Under the pieces are notes generated by a model. It ran no database searches and had not been told where the DNA came from. It saw only the letters and a list, made by a program, of their open reading frames with translations. This document shows, in pieces, positions 1 to 7,567 of a stretch of 45,850 bases of DNA. The stretch is taken from contig JABMOK010000164.1 of assembly GCA_013204155.1 (NCBI GenBank), positions 1-45,850 of the forward strand, read 5' to 3'. A program made the position numbers and the translations under genes. This stretch comes from Pseudohongiella sp. Lineage in GTDB: Bacteria > Pseudomonadota > Gammaproteobacteria > Pseudomonadales > Pseudohongiellaceae. How positions within the stretch are numbered: position 1 is the stretch's first letter; each line of letters begins with the position of its first letter.

Positions 1-2
1 AG

Positions 3-56
3 AAAATCTTTGACCCGAATAACATTATGAATCCTGGCAAACTGCTCGATCAATAA
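3..56 (+). CDS. FAD-linked oxidase, C-terminal tail (partial)
   Basis: Only the last 17 codons and the TAA stop are inside the window. The residues read KIFDPNNIMNPGKLLDQ. The FDPNNIMNPGK signature is the conserved end of the FAD-linked oxidase C-terminal domain found in D-lactate dehydrogenase and glycolate oxidase (GlcD type) proteins, where it closes the domain near the flavin. The rest of the gene lies before base 1, so substrate and length cannot be judged. A gene of this type next to rpiA is common in gammaproteobacteria, as far as I recall. Confidence 0.75.
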   Translation, partial: KIFDPNNIMNPGKLLDQ

Positions 57-261
57 AGCCGGTAAAGACCAAGCAAAGCGCTGCGGGTTATAGAGCGCAG
101 AAAGAGCAAGACAGGGGGTTTTAAAGCGTCACAATTTGAAACAATTAGGGTTTCCATCTGCCAAATTATAGGCGTACACTAATCCCTCGGTCGAAATAAC
201 CCGATCAATTTCAAGGTTTCTTCGGCCGATTTTTTACACAATTCTAAAGCACGAGAGAAAT

Positions 262-471
262 ATGTCAGACTCAGTTGAGGGTACCGTTAAGTGGTTTAAT
301 GACGAGAAAGGATTCGGATTCATAGAGCAGGAAGGTGGCAAAGATGTGTTCGTACATTTTAGCGCAATCACTGGCTCTGGAAGAAGAACACTTCATGAAG
401 GTCAAAAAGTAACCATGGATGTCACCCAAGGCCAGAAAGGCCCTCAGGCAGAGAACGTCATCCCGCTTTAA
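262..471 (+). CDS. Cold-shock domain protein (CspA family)
   Basis: This 69-residue protein is one cold-shock domain, an OB-fold that binds single-stranded RNA or DNA and acts as an RNA chaperone in the cytoplasm. Both nucleic-acid motifs are intact: RNP1 as KGFGFI and RNP2 as VFVHF, preceded by the usual GTVKWFN beta strand. Length and N-terminus match the family (about 67-70 residues). It stands alone, with roughly 205 bases of untranslated sequence between the preceding oxidase stop and its ATG. A long leader is typical of cold-induced csp genes, but I cannot identify a cold box. It converges on rpiA. Confidence 0.93.
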   Translation: MSDSVEGTVKWFNDEKGFGFIEQEGGKDVFVHFSAITGSGRRTLHEGQKVTMDVTQGQKGPQAENVIPL

Positions 472-525
472 GACCAGCGGCTTGAGAACCAAAACCTGCG
501 CGGATAACAAAAGCTGGTGAACACT

Positions 526-591
526 GGCTCTGAATTTAGTCTTTAAGACTGTTTATCTTGTTCAGAGCCGAAAGGGTTAATCACTTTTTTA
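526..591 (+). terminator. Possible terminator after the csp gene
   Basis: GGCTCTGAA (526-534) pairs with TTCAGAGCC (561-569) and encloses a smaller AGTC/GACT hairpin. A T-rich run follows only after about 16 bases (585-591). It lies between convergent csp and rpiA, so it may stop transcripts from either side. The distance from stem to T-run is a weakness. Confidence 0.35.
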
Positions 592-619
592 TTCGAGACA
601 TTTAGCTGTAATGCTTTTC

Positions 620-1291
620 TCAAGGCAGGTATGTCTTGACGCCTGTGCTTGTGCCCAACAATAGGCGATCTGCTCCCCGCTCGGCAAACAAGCCATTGCA
701 TACCACGCCGGTAATCTGATTAAGCTGCTGTTCCAATTTTCGCGGATCCAGAATTTCCAAATTGTAGATGTCCAAAATGTGATTGCCATTATCGGTGACA
801 CAGGCTTCACGGTAGACCGGGTCCCCGCCCAGTTTCACAATTTGCCTGGCAACATAACTTCGCGCCATCGGAATGACTTCTACCGGCAAGGGAAATTTTC
901 CGAGTATCGGGACCAGCTTGGACTCGTCAGCGATACACACAAACTCCTGAGAAGCGGCGGCTATTATTTTTTCCCTGGTTAGTGCGGCACCGCCGCCCTT
1001 GATGAGTTGCAGGTGTTTGTTTGCCTCGTCTGCCCCATCCACATAGACGCGCAGGGTACCGGCGCTGTTCAAATCCAAAACCGGGATATTGAGCGCTTTA
1101 AGTTGAGCCGCCGATTCCTCGGAGCTGGCAACGGTGGCGTAAATTCTGTGTTTTATTTTCCCCAGCTCGGCAATAAACAGATTGGCGGTGGAGCCAGTAC
1201 CAACCCCGATTATGGTGTCATCCTCGAGCAACGTTTCGACATATTCGAAGGCCGCCTGCGCCACTGCGAGTTTCAATTCATCCTGTGTCAT
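620..1291 (-). CDS. rpiA: Ribose-5-phosphate isomerase A
   Basis: RpiA interconverts ribose 5-phosphate and ribulose 5-phosphate in the non-oxidative pentose phosphate pathway. The 223 residues match the usual length (about 219). The phosphate-binding GTGSTANLF loop is at residues 31-39, the YVDGADE segment with catalytic acids near residue 80, and [11 protein letters not shown] near residue 100. The ATG is preceded by AGGAG at good spacing. Psd lies 21 bases upstream on the same strand, so psd and rpiA are probably co-transcribed. Nothing is missing from the catalytic core. Confidence 0.97.
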   Translation of the reverse strand: MTQDELKLAVAQAAFEYVETLLEDDTIIGVGTGSTANLFIAELGKIKHRIYATVASSEESAAQLKALNIPVLDLNSAGTLRVYVDGADEANKHLQLIKGGGAALTREKIIAAASQEFVCIADESKLVPILGKFPLPVEVIPMARSYVARQIVKLGGDPVYREACVTDNGNHILDIYNLEILDPRKLEQQLNQITGVVCNGLFAERGADRLLLGTSTGVKTYLP

Positions 1292-1312
1292 ATTTGCTCC
1301 TGGCCATCGCCG

Positions 1313-2173
1313 TTAGTGTTTGTTTTTGATCTCGCCAAGCAATTGTCCCATACATACACTGAAATTAGCTGCTAAACAGGACTGAAGATTTACAGCGCCG
1401 TGACCGAATAGCACAATCGCGGTGGATCCCAGGCGGAATCTGCCCATTTCTGCCCCTGTCGCCAGCGTAATAGGAGGGGTGTGCCCGGAATAGTCTATGC
1501 TACGAATTGTTGCCGCACCCGGTGCGGGACAAACTTGTCCAGACCAAACGGTGTCGATGCCAGCGACAATCATTGCCCCTACCAAAATCAGCGCCATCGG
1601 TCCCGCCTCGGTGTGGAATAAACACACCAGGCGTTCGTTTCTGGCAAATAGATTGGCAACGGAGTTGGCCGTGGCGTGGTTGACGGAAAAAAGGCTACCC
1701 GGCACATAAATTGTTTTTTGCAGCATCCCGGCCAAGGGCATATGGACACGGTGATAGTCTCGAGGAGAAAGATAGATGGTGGCAAAATCACCGTCCTGGA
1801 AAAGAGTCGCCATCTCGGCGTCTCCGCCCAATAAATCAACGACGCTATAGTCACGTCCCTTTGCCTGCAACAGCTTGTTGTTTACGATCGGCCCGAGTTG
1901 GCTGACGGCGCCATCGGCAGGGCAAACTACTGCCCCGATATCCTTCGCCAACGGGCGCGCGCCAGCGCGTAATTCTCGCGTAAAAAAGGCATTAAAATTT
2001 TCAAATTCATCGGGCTCTTGAATGAGCGCTTCGCTTAAGTCAACCCGGTAACGACGGATGAAAGTTCGTATAAAAATCTTTTTAAAGCCTTTGCTTTCCG
2101 CGAATTTTGCTACGACTCGAGACAAAAAATGCTGAGGTAGCAAGTATTGAAGTGCAATAAAGAGGCGAGACAT
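1313..2173 (-). CDS. psd: Phosphatidylserine decarboxylase proenzyme
   Basis: Psd makes phosphatidylethanolamine from phosphatidylserine at the inner membrane. The proenzyme cuts itself at an LGST motif to give a pyruvoyl group; here LGST is at residues 248-251, with cleavage expected between Gly249 and Ser250. The N-terminal half carries the expected YLSPRDYHRVHMP segment, including the catalytic His region. Length of 286 residues is typical for the short bacterial class I enzyme. It sits between the rhodanese and rpiA on the same strand. The psd-rhodanese adjacency is also seen in Pseudomonas, from memory. Confidence 0.97.
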   Translation of the reverse strand: MSRLFIALQYLLPQHFLSRVVAKFAESKGFKKIFIRTFIRRYRVDLSEALIQEPDEFENFNAFFTRELRAGARPLAKDIGAVVCPADGAVSQLGPIVNNKLLQAKGRDYSVVDLLGGDAEMATLFQDGDFATIYLSPRDYHRVHMPLAGMLQKTIYVPGSLFSVNHATANSVANLFARNERLVCLFHTEAGPMALILVGAMIVAGIDTVWSGQVCPAPGAATIRSIDYSGHTPPITLATGAEMGRFRLGSTAIVLFGHGAVNLQSCLAANFSVCMGQLLGEIKNKH

Positions 2174-2239
2174 AATTAATTCAGGACCTGATTTTTATTT
2201 GGTTTTTTGCTTTTTGCGCTGAATATTTCACCACAGCCG

Positions 2240-3115
2240 CTACTTTTCGATCGGCGTGTCGGCATGATTTCCCCATTCTGACCACGAACCATCATAGGCC
2301 TTTATGTCATAGCCGAGAGCCTTGCCAACGAGATAGGTCAAGCCTGAGCGGTGATGTGTATGGCAATGAGTAATTATTTTCTTGTCCCGGGTAATGCCCA
2401 GCGATTCCAGTTTGCTTGCGATCGCTTGCAAGGGCTGCAGTCGCAAATCATTATCCCTGTCGATGAGCTGTAACCAATCGAGATTTACCGCGCCGGGGAT
2501 ATGTCCATTACGTTGAGCAGTAATTTTTGAGCCATTGTACTCTTCTTCCGAGCGCGCATCCCAGACGATGGAATTCGGATCATCGAGTTGAGCCATCACC
2601 ATCTGCCTGTCGACTAAGAGGCTACTGTCGGGCTCCGCCACGAAAGTTGATGGCGCGGAGGCGGATGCAGTTAAGACCTCTGCCCCGGGCAGTGTTGCGC
2701 TTCCACTTTCTAAAGGCAAACCGAGTTTTAGCCAGGCGGGCAAGCCACCGTTCAAATAAGAATAGTTATGATGCCCGAGGATATCGAGGGTCCATATCAG
2801 TCGGCCTGCCCAGCCACCGCCCTCATCATCGTAGGCAATCACATGCACATCATCTCTTAATCCAACCCGTGAAAAAACCGCACTTAAGTGATCCCGATCA
2901 GGCAGCTTGCCCACGGCGGGCTTAATGCCACAGACAAGTTCAGCCGGTTCGATGAGGACAGATCCAGGCAGGTGATGGGTGGCAAAAACCTGCGCCTGGA
3001 CAACGGCAATAATTAACAGGGAATCAGAGGCCGGCATTTCATTCAGTGCTTCTGGTTCGAGTATTAATGGCAGTGGTGGGCTATTCATAAGTGATGGATT
3101 GTTCATAAGAGTCAT
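2240..3115 (-). CDS. rhdA: Thiosulfate sulfurtransferase (two-domain rhodanese)
   Basis: Two rhodanese domains lie in tandem (about residues 16-140 and 165-288). The C-terminal one carries the active cysteine, Cys251, in CHTHHRSG, close to the CQTHHRSG loop of the RhdA rhodaneses; it takes a sulfane sulfur from thiosulfate and passes it to an acceptor. The N-terminal domain has Asp96 in the YDDEGGGWAGR loop where a cysteine would be, so it is structural, as usual in the family. The first ten residues contain three Met codons (1, 4, 10), so the exact start is uncertain. A 15-bp tandem array lies just upstream. Confidence 0.92.
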   Translation of the reverse strand: MTLMNNPSLMNSPPLPLILEPEALNEMPASDSLLIIAVVQAQVFATHHLPGSVLIEPAELVCGIKPAVGKLPDRDHLSAVFSRVGLRDDVHVIAYDDEGGGWAGRLIWTLDILGHHNYSYLNGGLPAWLKLGLPLESGSATLPGAEVLTASASAPSTFVAEPDSSLLVDRQMVMAQLDDPNSIVWDARSEEEYNGSKITAQRNGHIPGAVNLDWLQLIDRDNDLRLQPLQAIASKLESLGITRDKKIITHCHTHHRSGLTYLVGKALGYDIKAYDGSWSEWGNHADTPIEK

Positions 3116-3146
3116 TAGCTATTTTGTCGAGTTAGTGAATTATTTT

Positions 3147-3200
3147 TTAGTAAAAACAGGCTTAGTAAAAACAGGCTTAGTAAAAACAGCCTTGGTAAAT
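3147..3200. repeat. 15-bp tandem array upstream of the rhodanese gene
   Basis: The unit TTAGTAAAAACAGGC occurs three times (3147-3161, 3162-3176, 3177-3191, the last with one change), and a decayed fourth copy follows. It lies about 30 bases upstream of the rhodanese start in the 181-base gap to rsgA. The unit is unrelated to the other arrays in this window. Confidence 0.95.
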
Positions 3201-3296
3201 TATTAGCTTGGTAAACAGGGGCTAGGTGAATTATAAGCCTGGTTAGTTGTAGACAGGGTAAAGAATACGCAGCGACCCTGAATTCCGCTCGCGCTA

Positions 3297-4304
3297 TCAA
3301 GGATTCTCCAGGGATTCCAGAATTCGGAAATAGCTGTCGAGTCTCTCTTGGCTAATTTCCCCCCGCTCCAGGGCCAATCGAATCGCGCATTCCGGCTCCG
3401 TCTGATGGGAGCAGTCTCTGAATTTGCAGTGCCCGGAGAATGGCCTGAATTCGATGAAACCATCGAATACCTGTTGTGGGTCGATATGGCCTAGACCGAA
3501 TTCGCGAATGCCTGGAGAGTCAATCAGGTCGAAGTGCTTCAGATGAAATAATCTGGAGGTCGTGGTGGTATGCATGCCCTTCTCTCTGGCCTGGGACAGT
3601 GGCCCGACCTCGGCGACAGCTTCCAGGCCCAGCCGATTAATCAAGGAGGATTTGCCGACACCTGATTGGCCTACCAGCACCGTTGTTTTTCCAGCCAAGG
3701 ATTGCTCAAGTTGATCGAGCCCGGAGCCGTCCTCGGCCGACACCCGGTACAGCGGGTAGCCGATCTTTGGATAGATCGACAACATATTGTCCAAGTCCTC
3801 GTGATCCCCCGCCTGCAACAGGTCAGATTTGTTCAGAATCAAGATGGACTGCAGGTTCAGATTCTCAATCGCCACCAGATAGCGATCGATCAAGCTCATA
3901 TGCGGAGGGGGTGAAGAGGCAAATACCACCAGCACCAGGTCTATATTCGCCGCCACCGGTTTAAGCACACCGCTAGCATTGGGCCGGCCAAACAGGTTGC
4001 GCCTTTCACCCTGAGCCAGAACGACGCCCGAATTAGCCCCTTCTTCCTCCCACACTACCAGGTCTCCTGTCACCAGCCTGGGCAGGTTAGCTCGTTGATG
4101 ACAGCGAATAACTCTGCCCTTGTGGCGAGGATCTAAAGATTCAACATCCACGCGTTGACCAAAATGGCTGATAATGCGGCCATTACAGTTGTTCTGCGAC
4201 GCATTGGCATTCCCGGAGGCATCCTCCTTGCGCACAACAAGTTCATTTTGCTGATTGTCCGATATTCGCGCTAGCTGCTGCTTACTTAATCTTCGTTTGC
4301 TCAT
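3297..4304 (-). CDS. rsgA: Small ribosomal subunit biogenesis GTPase RsgA
   Basis: RsgA checks late 30S subunit maturation. The order of motifs is circularly permuted, as the family requires: an OB-fold first (about 40-115), then NKSD (158-161), then the P-loop GQSGVGKSS (212-220), then DSPG (262-265). The C-terminal zinc site is visible as Cys293, Cys298, His300 and Cys306. Length of 335 residues is normal. The first residues MSKRRLSK match the basic start of homologues. The start codon lies inside an 11-bp tandem array that also creates two upstream mini-cistrons. Orn is divergent, an arrangement also known in Pseudomonas and E. coli. Confidence 0.97.
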   Translation of the reverse strand: MSKRRLSKQQLARISDNQQNELVVRKEDASGNANASQNNCNGRIISHFGQRVDVESLDPRHKGRVIRCHQRANLPRLVTGDLVVWEEEGANSGVVLAQGERRNLFGRPNASGVLKPVAANIDLVLVVFASSPPPHMSLIDRYLVAIENLNLQSILILNKSDLLQAGDHEDLDNMLSIYPKIGYPLYRVSAEDGSGLDQLEQSLAGKTTVLVGQSGVGKSSLINRLGLEAVAEVGPLSQAREKGMHTTTTSRLFHLKHFDLIDSPGIREFGLGHIDPQQVFDGFIEFRPFSGHCKFRDCSHQTEPECAIRLALERGEISQERLDSYFRILESLENP

Positions 4305-4342
4305 CGCTTGCTCATCGCTTGCTCATCACTTGCTAATCGCCA
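4299..4342. repeat. rsgA: 11-bp tandem array across the rsgA start codon
   Basis: The unit GCTCATCGCTT (AAGCGATGAGC on the minus strand) occurs at 4299-4309, 4310-4320, 4321-4331 (one change) and in decayed form at 4332-4342. The first unit contains the rsgA ATG (4304-4302). Because 11 is not a multiple of three, the ATGs of the upstream units lie in other frames: each opens ATG AGC AAG CGA TGA, and its stop overlaps the next ATG. Confidence 0.95.
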
Positions 4343-4471
4343 AAGTGCAGTGATCAGCCGGGATTTGATCTGCCGCCCGCATTGGTCGAGGTGTCAGATT
4401 ATTACATATTCCAGATTCGGAAGCTTTGCTACAATCGGAAGCTGAAAACACGGAAAACTGGATTAAAAATA

Positions 4472-5014
4472 ATGGATAAAAGTTTGAACTTGATTTGGCT
4501 GGATCTGGAAATGACCGGTTTGATACCCGAGTCGGATCGGATCATCGAAATCGCTACTCTGGTGACAGATGCGCAACTGAATATTCTTGCCGAGGGCCCA
4601 GTGCTGGCGATAAAACAGACGGATTCGGCGTTGGCCGCCATGGACGATTGGAACCAGCGTCATCATGGGGCATCGGGCCTGATAGAAAGAGTGAAGAATA
4701 GCGCCATCGATGAGCAGGAAGCGACACGGCAGACGCTGGAATTTCTGGCAGAGCACTCGGTAAAGAACGCCTCGCCAATGTGTGGAAACAGTATCTGTCA
4801 GGATCGCCGTTTTATGGCCAGATACATGCCAGAGCTGGAAAGCTTTTTCCATTACCGAAATCTTGACGTGAGTACGCTGAAGGAATTGGCAAGCCGATGG
4901 AAACCCGAGATTCTTCAGGGGCTGGTGAAGCAAGGCAAGCATCAGGCAATGGAAGATATTAAGGATTCAGTTGCGGAACTCAAATACTATCGAGAACATT
5001 TTATTGACGCATGA
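4472..5014 (+). CDS. orn: Oligoribonuclease
   Basis: Orn is a 3'-5' exonuclease that degrades two- to five-base RNA leftovers and linear pGpG, so it completes both RNA decay and cyclic-di-GMP turnover. The DEDDh residues are present: Asp11 and Glu13 in DLEMTGL, an Asp in the SICQDRRF segment, and the final [10 protein letters not shown] with its His and Asp. Starting at 4472 gives 180 residues and the normal [13 protein letters not shown] beginning. The open frame extends 30 codons further upstream, but that stretch does not look like the family. Confidence 0.97.
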   Translation: MDKSLNLIWLDLEMTGLIPESDRIIEIATLVTDAQLNILAEGPVLAIKQTDSALAAMDDWNQRHHGASGLIERVKNSAIDEQEATRQTLEFLAEHSVKNASPMCGNSICQDRRFMARYMPELESFFHYRNLDVSTLKELASRWKPEILQGLVKQGKHQAMEDIKDSVAELKYYREHFIDA

Positions 5015-5031
5015 ACGCGCTGGGCTAAGTG

Positions 5032-6084
5032 TTATATCTGATGTTGTTCGAGCGCCCACTGAACATGTTCTCTAACCAAAGCAGATGAATGATCCTGTCT
5101 GGATTCAAGCGCCGCGATGGTATCCGCCGTAGGCGATGCATTTCCCAGGGCCACCGCAATATTTCGTAACCAGCAGTCATAACCGATACGCCGTATTGGT
5201 GATCCGGCGGTATTGTCCAGAAACTGTTGTTCGCTCCAGGCAAACAAATCGAGTAGCTGTACATCATCGAGGCTATGGCGCGGCGTGAAATCTTTTTCAA
5301 TGGTCGCCTCACTAAATTTGTTCCAGGGGCAAACAAGCTGACAATCGTCGCAGCCAAATATGCGATTTCCTATTGCTTTGCGGAACTCCTCGGGAATTGC
5401 ACTGCGCAACTCAATTGTCAGATAGGATATACAGCGCTTCGCATCCAAAAGATTGGGTTTCACAAAGGCATTGGTCGGACAAACATCGATGCAGGCATTG
5501 CAGCTTCCGCAATGATCAGATTCCTGTTGGTCAACCGGCAGTGGCAGATCGGTAAATATTTCGCCGAGAAAAAACCAGGATCCGGCACGCTTGTTGATCA
5601 GCAAGGTATTCTTGCCAATCCAGCCCATTCCGGATTTCTCCGCCAGTGCGCGCTCTAATACCGGGGCACTATCGACAAAGGCTCGATAACCAAAGGGTCC
5701 CGCGACACGCTGGATTTTCGACGCCAGACTTTGCAGTCGCTTTCGGATCAGCTTGTGGTAGTCGCGTCCTCTGGCATAACGAGCTACATATGCCTGTTGA
5801 CTGTTCTGCATGGGCAGTAAGGAATTTTCCGCTTCAAGGGAATAGTCCATGCGCACACACACCACGCGAATTGTACCGGGAAGTAGTTGCTCAGGATGAC
5901 AACGTTTGTCGTGATTAAGCGCCATATAGTCCATGGCGCCATGATAATTTTTGGCGATCCAGGATTCCAGGTGAGGCTCATATTCACTGAGATCAATATC
6001 GGCGACAGTAACTTGTTGGAATCCAAGTTCGATTCCCCAGGCCTTTATGTCGGCGGCTAGTTGAGTGAGGTCGAGATCGCCCAT
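5032..6084 (-). CDS. queG: Epoxyqueuosine reductase
   Basis: QueG reduces epoxyqueuosine to queuosine in tRNA using cobalamin and two 4Fe-4S clusters. Both cluster motifs are seen: CGSCNACIDVCP, and CDDCQLVCPWN further on. The N-terminal LGFQQVTVADIDL and the RDYHKLIRKRL segment match the family. I chose the ATG at 6084 (MGDLDLTQLAADI) because it lines up with the known E. coli start. The frame is open to a GTG at 6177 and has another ATG at 6099, but the extra residues are mostly a TVSR/TVST repeat encoded by a 12-bp tandem array. The aminotransferase stop is only 10 bases before that GTG. Confidence 0.93.
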   Translation of the reverse strand: MGDLDLTQLAADIKAWGIELGFQQVTVADIDLSEYEPHLESWIAKNYHGAMDYMALNHDKRCHPEQLLPGTIRVVCVRMDYSLEAENSLLPMQNSQQAYVARYARGRDYHKLIRKRLQSLASKIQRVAGPFGYRAFVDSAPVLERALAEKSGMGWIGKNTLLINKRAGSWFFLGEIFTDLPLPVDQQESDHCGSCNACIDVCPTNAFVKPNLLDAKRCISYLTIELRSAIPEEFRKAIGNRIFGCDDCQLVCPWNKFSEATIEKDFTPRHSLDDVQLLDLFAWSEQQFLDNTAGSPIRRIGYDCWLRNIAVALGNASPTADTIAALESRQDHSSALVREHVQWALEQHQI

Positions 6085-6119
6085 CGTTGTCTCTGTCATC
6101 GAATTTATCGTTGGCTCTG

Positions 6120-6179
6120 TTCTTGAAACAGTTGTTGAAACAGTTCTTGAAACAGTCGTTGAAATTGGTGTTGACACTG
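6120..6179. repeat. 12-bp tandem array upstream of or within the queG 5' end
   Basis: The unit TTCTTGAAACAG occurs at 6120-6131, 6132-6143 (TTGTTGAAACAG) and 6144-6155, with two decayed copies to 6179. Read on the minus strand in the queG frame it would encode T-V-S-R/T-V-S-T repeats, because the unit is four codons long. Confidence 0.9.
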
Positions 6180-6187
6180 TTTATTCA

Positions 6188-7357
6188 CTACAGCTTGCAG
6201 AGAATCTCTGCGGCGCGCTCAAGAGTGGAATCATCCTTGCAAAAACAAAAGCGCAAAATATTTGTTGCCGGTGCTTGCTGATAGAAAGGTGTCAGCGGTA
6301 TGGCGGCAACGCCTTTTTCTCTGGTCAGGTAATTGGCGAAATCTACATCGGACTGCTGGCTAATCTCGCTGTAATCCACCAGCTGAAAATAAGTGCCCTT
6401 GGAAGGGCTAAAGCGGAATCTCGAATCGGCGATCAGCCGACAAAACGTGTCGCGTTTTTGTTGATAAAATGCGGGCAATTCCAGTGAGTGTTGCGGGCAC
6501 TCCGCCATAAAATCGGCGATTGCGTATTGCACAAAGCTCGATGTGGTAAACGTTACAAACTGATGTATTTTTTTGAATTCGGTGCTGAGTTCTTTATTGG
6601 CAACACAGTAGGCCAACTTCCATCCGGTGGCATGATAGGTTTTACCAAAAGAGAAAACCGCGAAACTTTTTGTCTTAAGCTCTTCATGGGCCAACACGCT
6701 CTCGTGCTTAAGACCGTCGTAGACCATGTGTTCATACACCTCATCGGACAAGACCAGAATATCCTGATCACGAATCACCGCCGCCAAATTATCCAGGTCT
6801 GCTTTAGTCAGAATTGAACCGCAGGGATTATGTGGCGTATTGATAATGATCAGGCGTGTGCGCGCGGTAATAGATTGTTTAACGCGATCCCAGTCGATAC
6901 TGTAGTCCGGCAGAGAAAGCGGGATATGGATAGTTCGACCGCCCGCGAGTTGAATCGCCGGTTCGTAGGAGTCGTAGGCAGGATCGAAAACGATGACTTC
7001 ATCATCGCGGCTTACCACCGCCTGAATCGCATCGAACAGCGCCTCGGTAGCGCCGGAGGTAACGGTTACCTCGGTTTCCGGATCGGCATCATAGTGGTAG
7101 TAGGCTTTTACTTTTTCGGCAATCTGTTGTCGCAGTGCGGGGATTCCGGCCATCGGCGGATATTGATTCTTGCCATCGTTTAGATGCTTGGTGACCAGCT
7201 CTTTCAGTCGATCGGGGCAGTCGAAATCGGGAAAACCCTGAGACAGATTAATCGCCTTATAATCCTGCGCCATCTTCGACATTACAGTAAAGATGGTGGT
7301 GCCAATATTGGGTAGTTTACTTTGCAAGAGGATTCCTTTTTGACCGATGGCGCCCAT
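6188..7357 (-). CDS. Pyridoxal-phosphate aminotransferase, methionine (YbdL-like) type
   Basis: This is a fold-type I, class I/II aminotransferase of 389 residues. The PLP lysine is Lys239 in SFGKTYHATGWK. Other landmarks are the NTPHNPCG loop (173-180), SDEVYEH with the cofactor-ring Asp (204-210), and the RFCFCKDDSTL end. The start QSKLPNIGTTIFTVMS and the HATGWK and NLSQGFPDF segments strongly resemble E. coli methionine aminotransferase YbdL and kynurenine-oxoglutarate transaminases, so methionine or aromatic amino acids are likely substrates. It reads toward queG with a short gap, so the two may share a transcript. A terminator and a 12-bp array separate it from tolC upstream. Confidence 0.9.
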   Translation of the reverse strand: MGAIGQKGILLQSKLPNIGTTIFTVMSKMAQDYKAINLSQGFPDFDCPDRLKELVTKHLNDGKNQYPPMAGIPALRQQIAEKVKAYYHYDADPETEVTVTSGATEALFDAIQAVVSRDDEVIVFDPAYDSYEPAIQLAGGRTIHIPLSLPDYSIDWDRVKQSITARTRLIIINTPHNPCGSILTKADLDNLAAVIRDQDILVLSDEVYEHMVYDGLKHESVLAHEELKTKSFAVFSFGKTYHATGWKLAYCVANKELSTEFKKIHQFVTFTTSSFVQYAIADFMAECPQHSLELPAFYQQKRDTFCRLIADSRFRFSPSKGTYFQLVDYSEISQQSDVDFANYLTREKGVAAIPLTPFYQQAPATNILRFCFCKDDSTLERAAEILCKL

Positions 7358-7408
7358 TCTAACCGATAAGCCAGTTTACTCGAAGCGGCAGGCAAATTAT
7401 TCGGATAT

Positions 7409-7437
7409 AAAAAAAGCCATAATCGCTTATGGCTTTT
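7409..7437 (-). terminator. Rho-independent terminator after tolC
   Basis: AAAAGCCATAA (7412-7422) pairs with TTATGGCTTTT (7427-7437) around a four-base loop. On the minus strand the stem is followed by a run of seven T. It lies between the tolC stop and the aminotransferase start and would end tolC transcripts. The A/T symmetry means it could also work on the plus strand. Confidence 0.85.
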
Positions 7438-7483
7438 CTAGAGGCTGGTGTAGGCCTTGGGCTACATCAAATCTTGCTGTTGT

Positions 7484-7567
7484 AACTGTGATTGCAACTG
7501 TGATTGCAACTGTGATTGCAACTGTTGTTATAACTATTGCTATAATTATTGCTACAACTATTTATTG
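7484..7567. repeat. 12-bp tandem array running into the tolC stop codon
   Basis: The unit AACTGTGATTGC occurs exactly at 7484-7495, 7496-7507 and 7508-7519. It continues in decayed 12-base steps (7520, 7532, 7544, 7556) to about 7567. The last unit covers the tolC stop (TAA on the minus strand, 7564-7562) and its final codon. Confidence 0.92.

Noticed and set aside
6065-6487. 140-codon plus-strand frame over queG and the aminotransferase
   Set aside because: It lies opposite two recognisable genes and contains translated 12-bp repeat.
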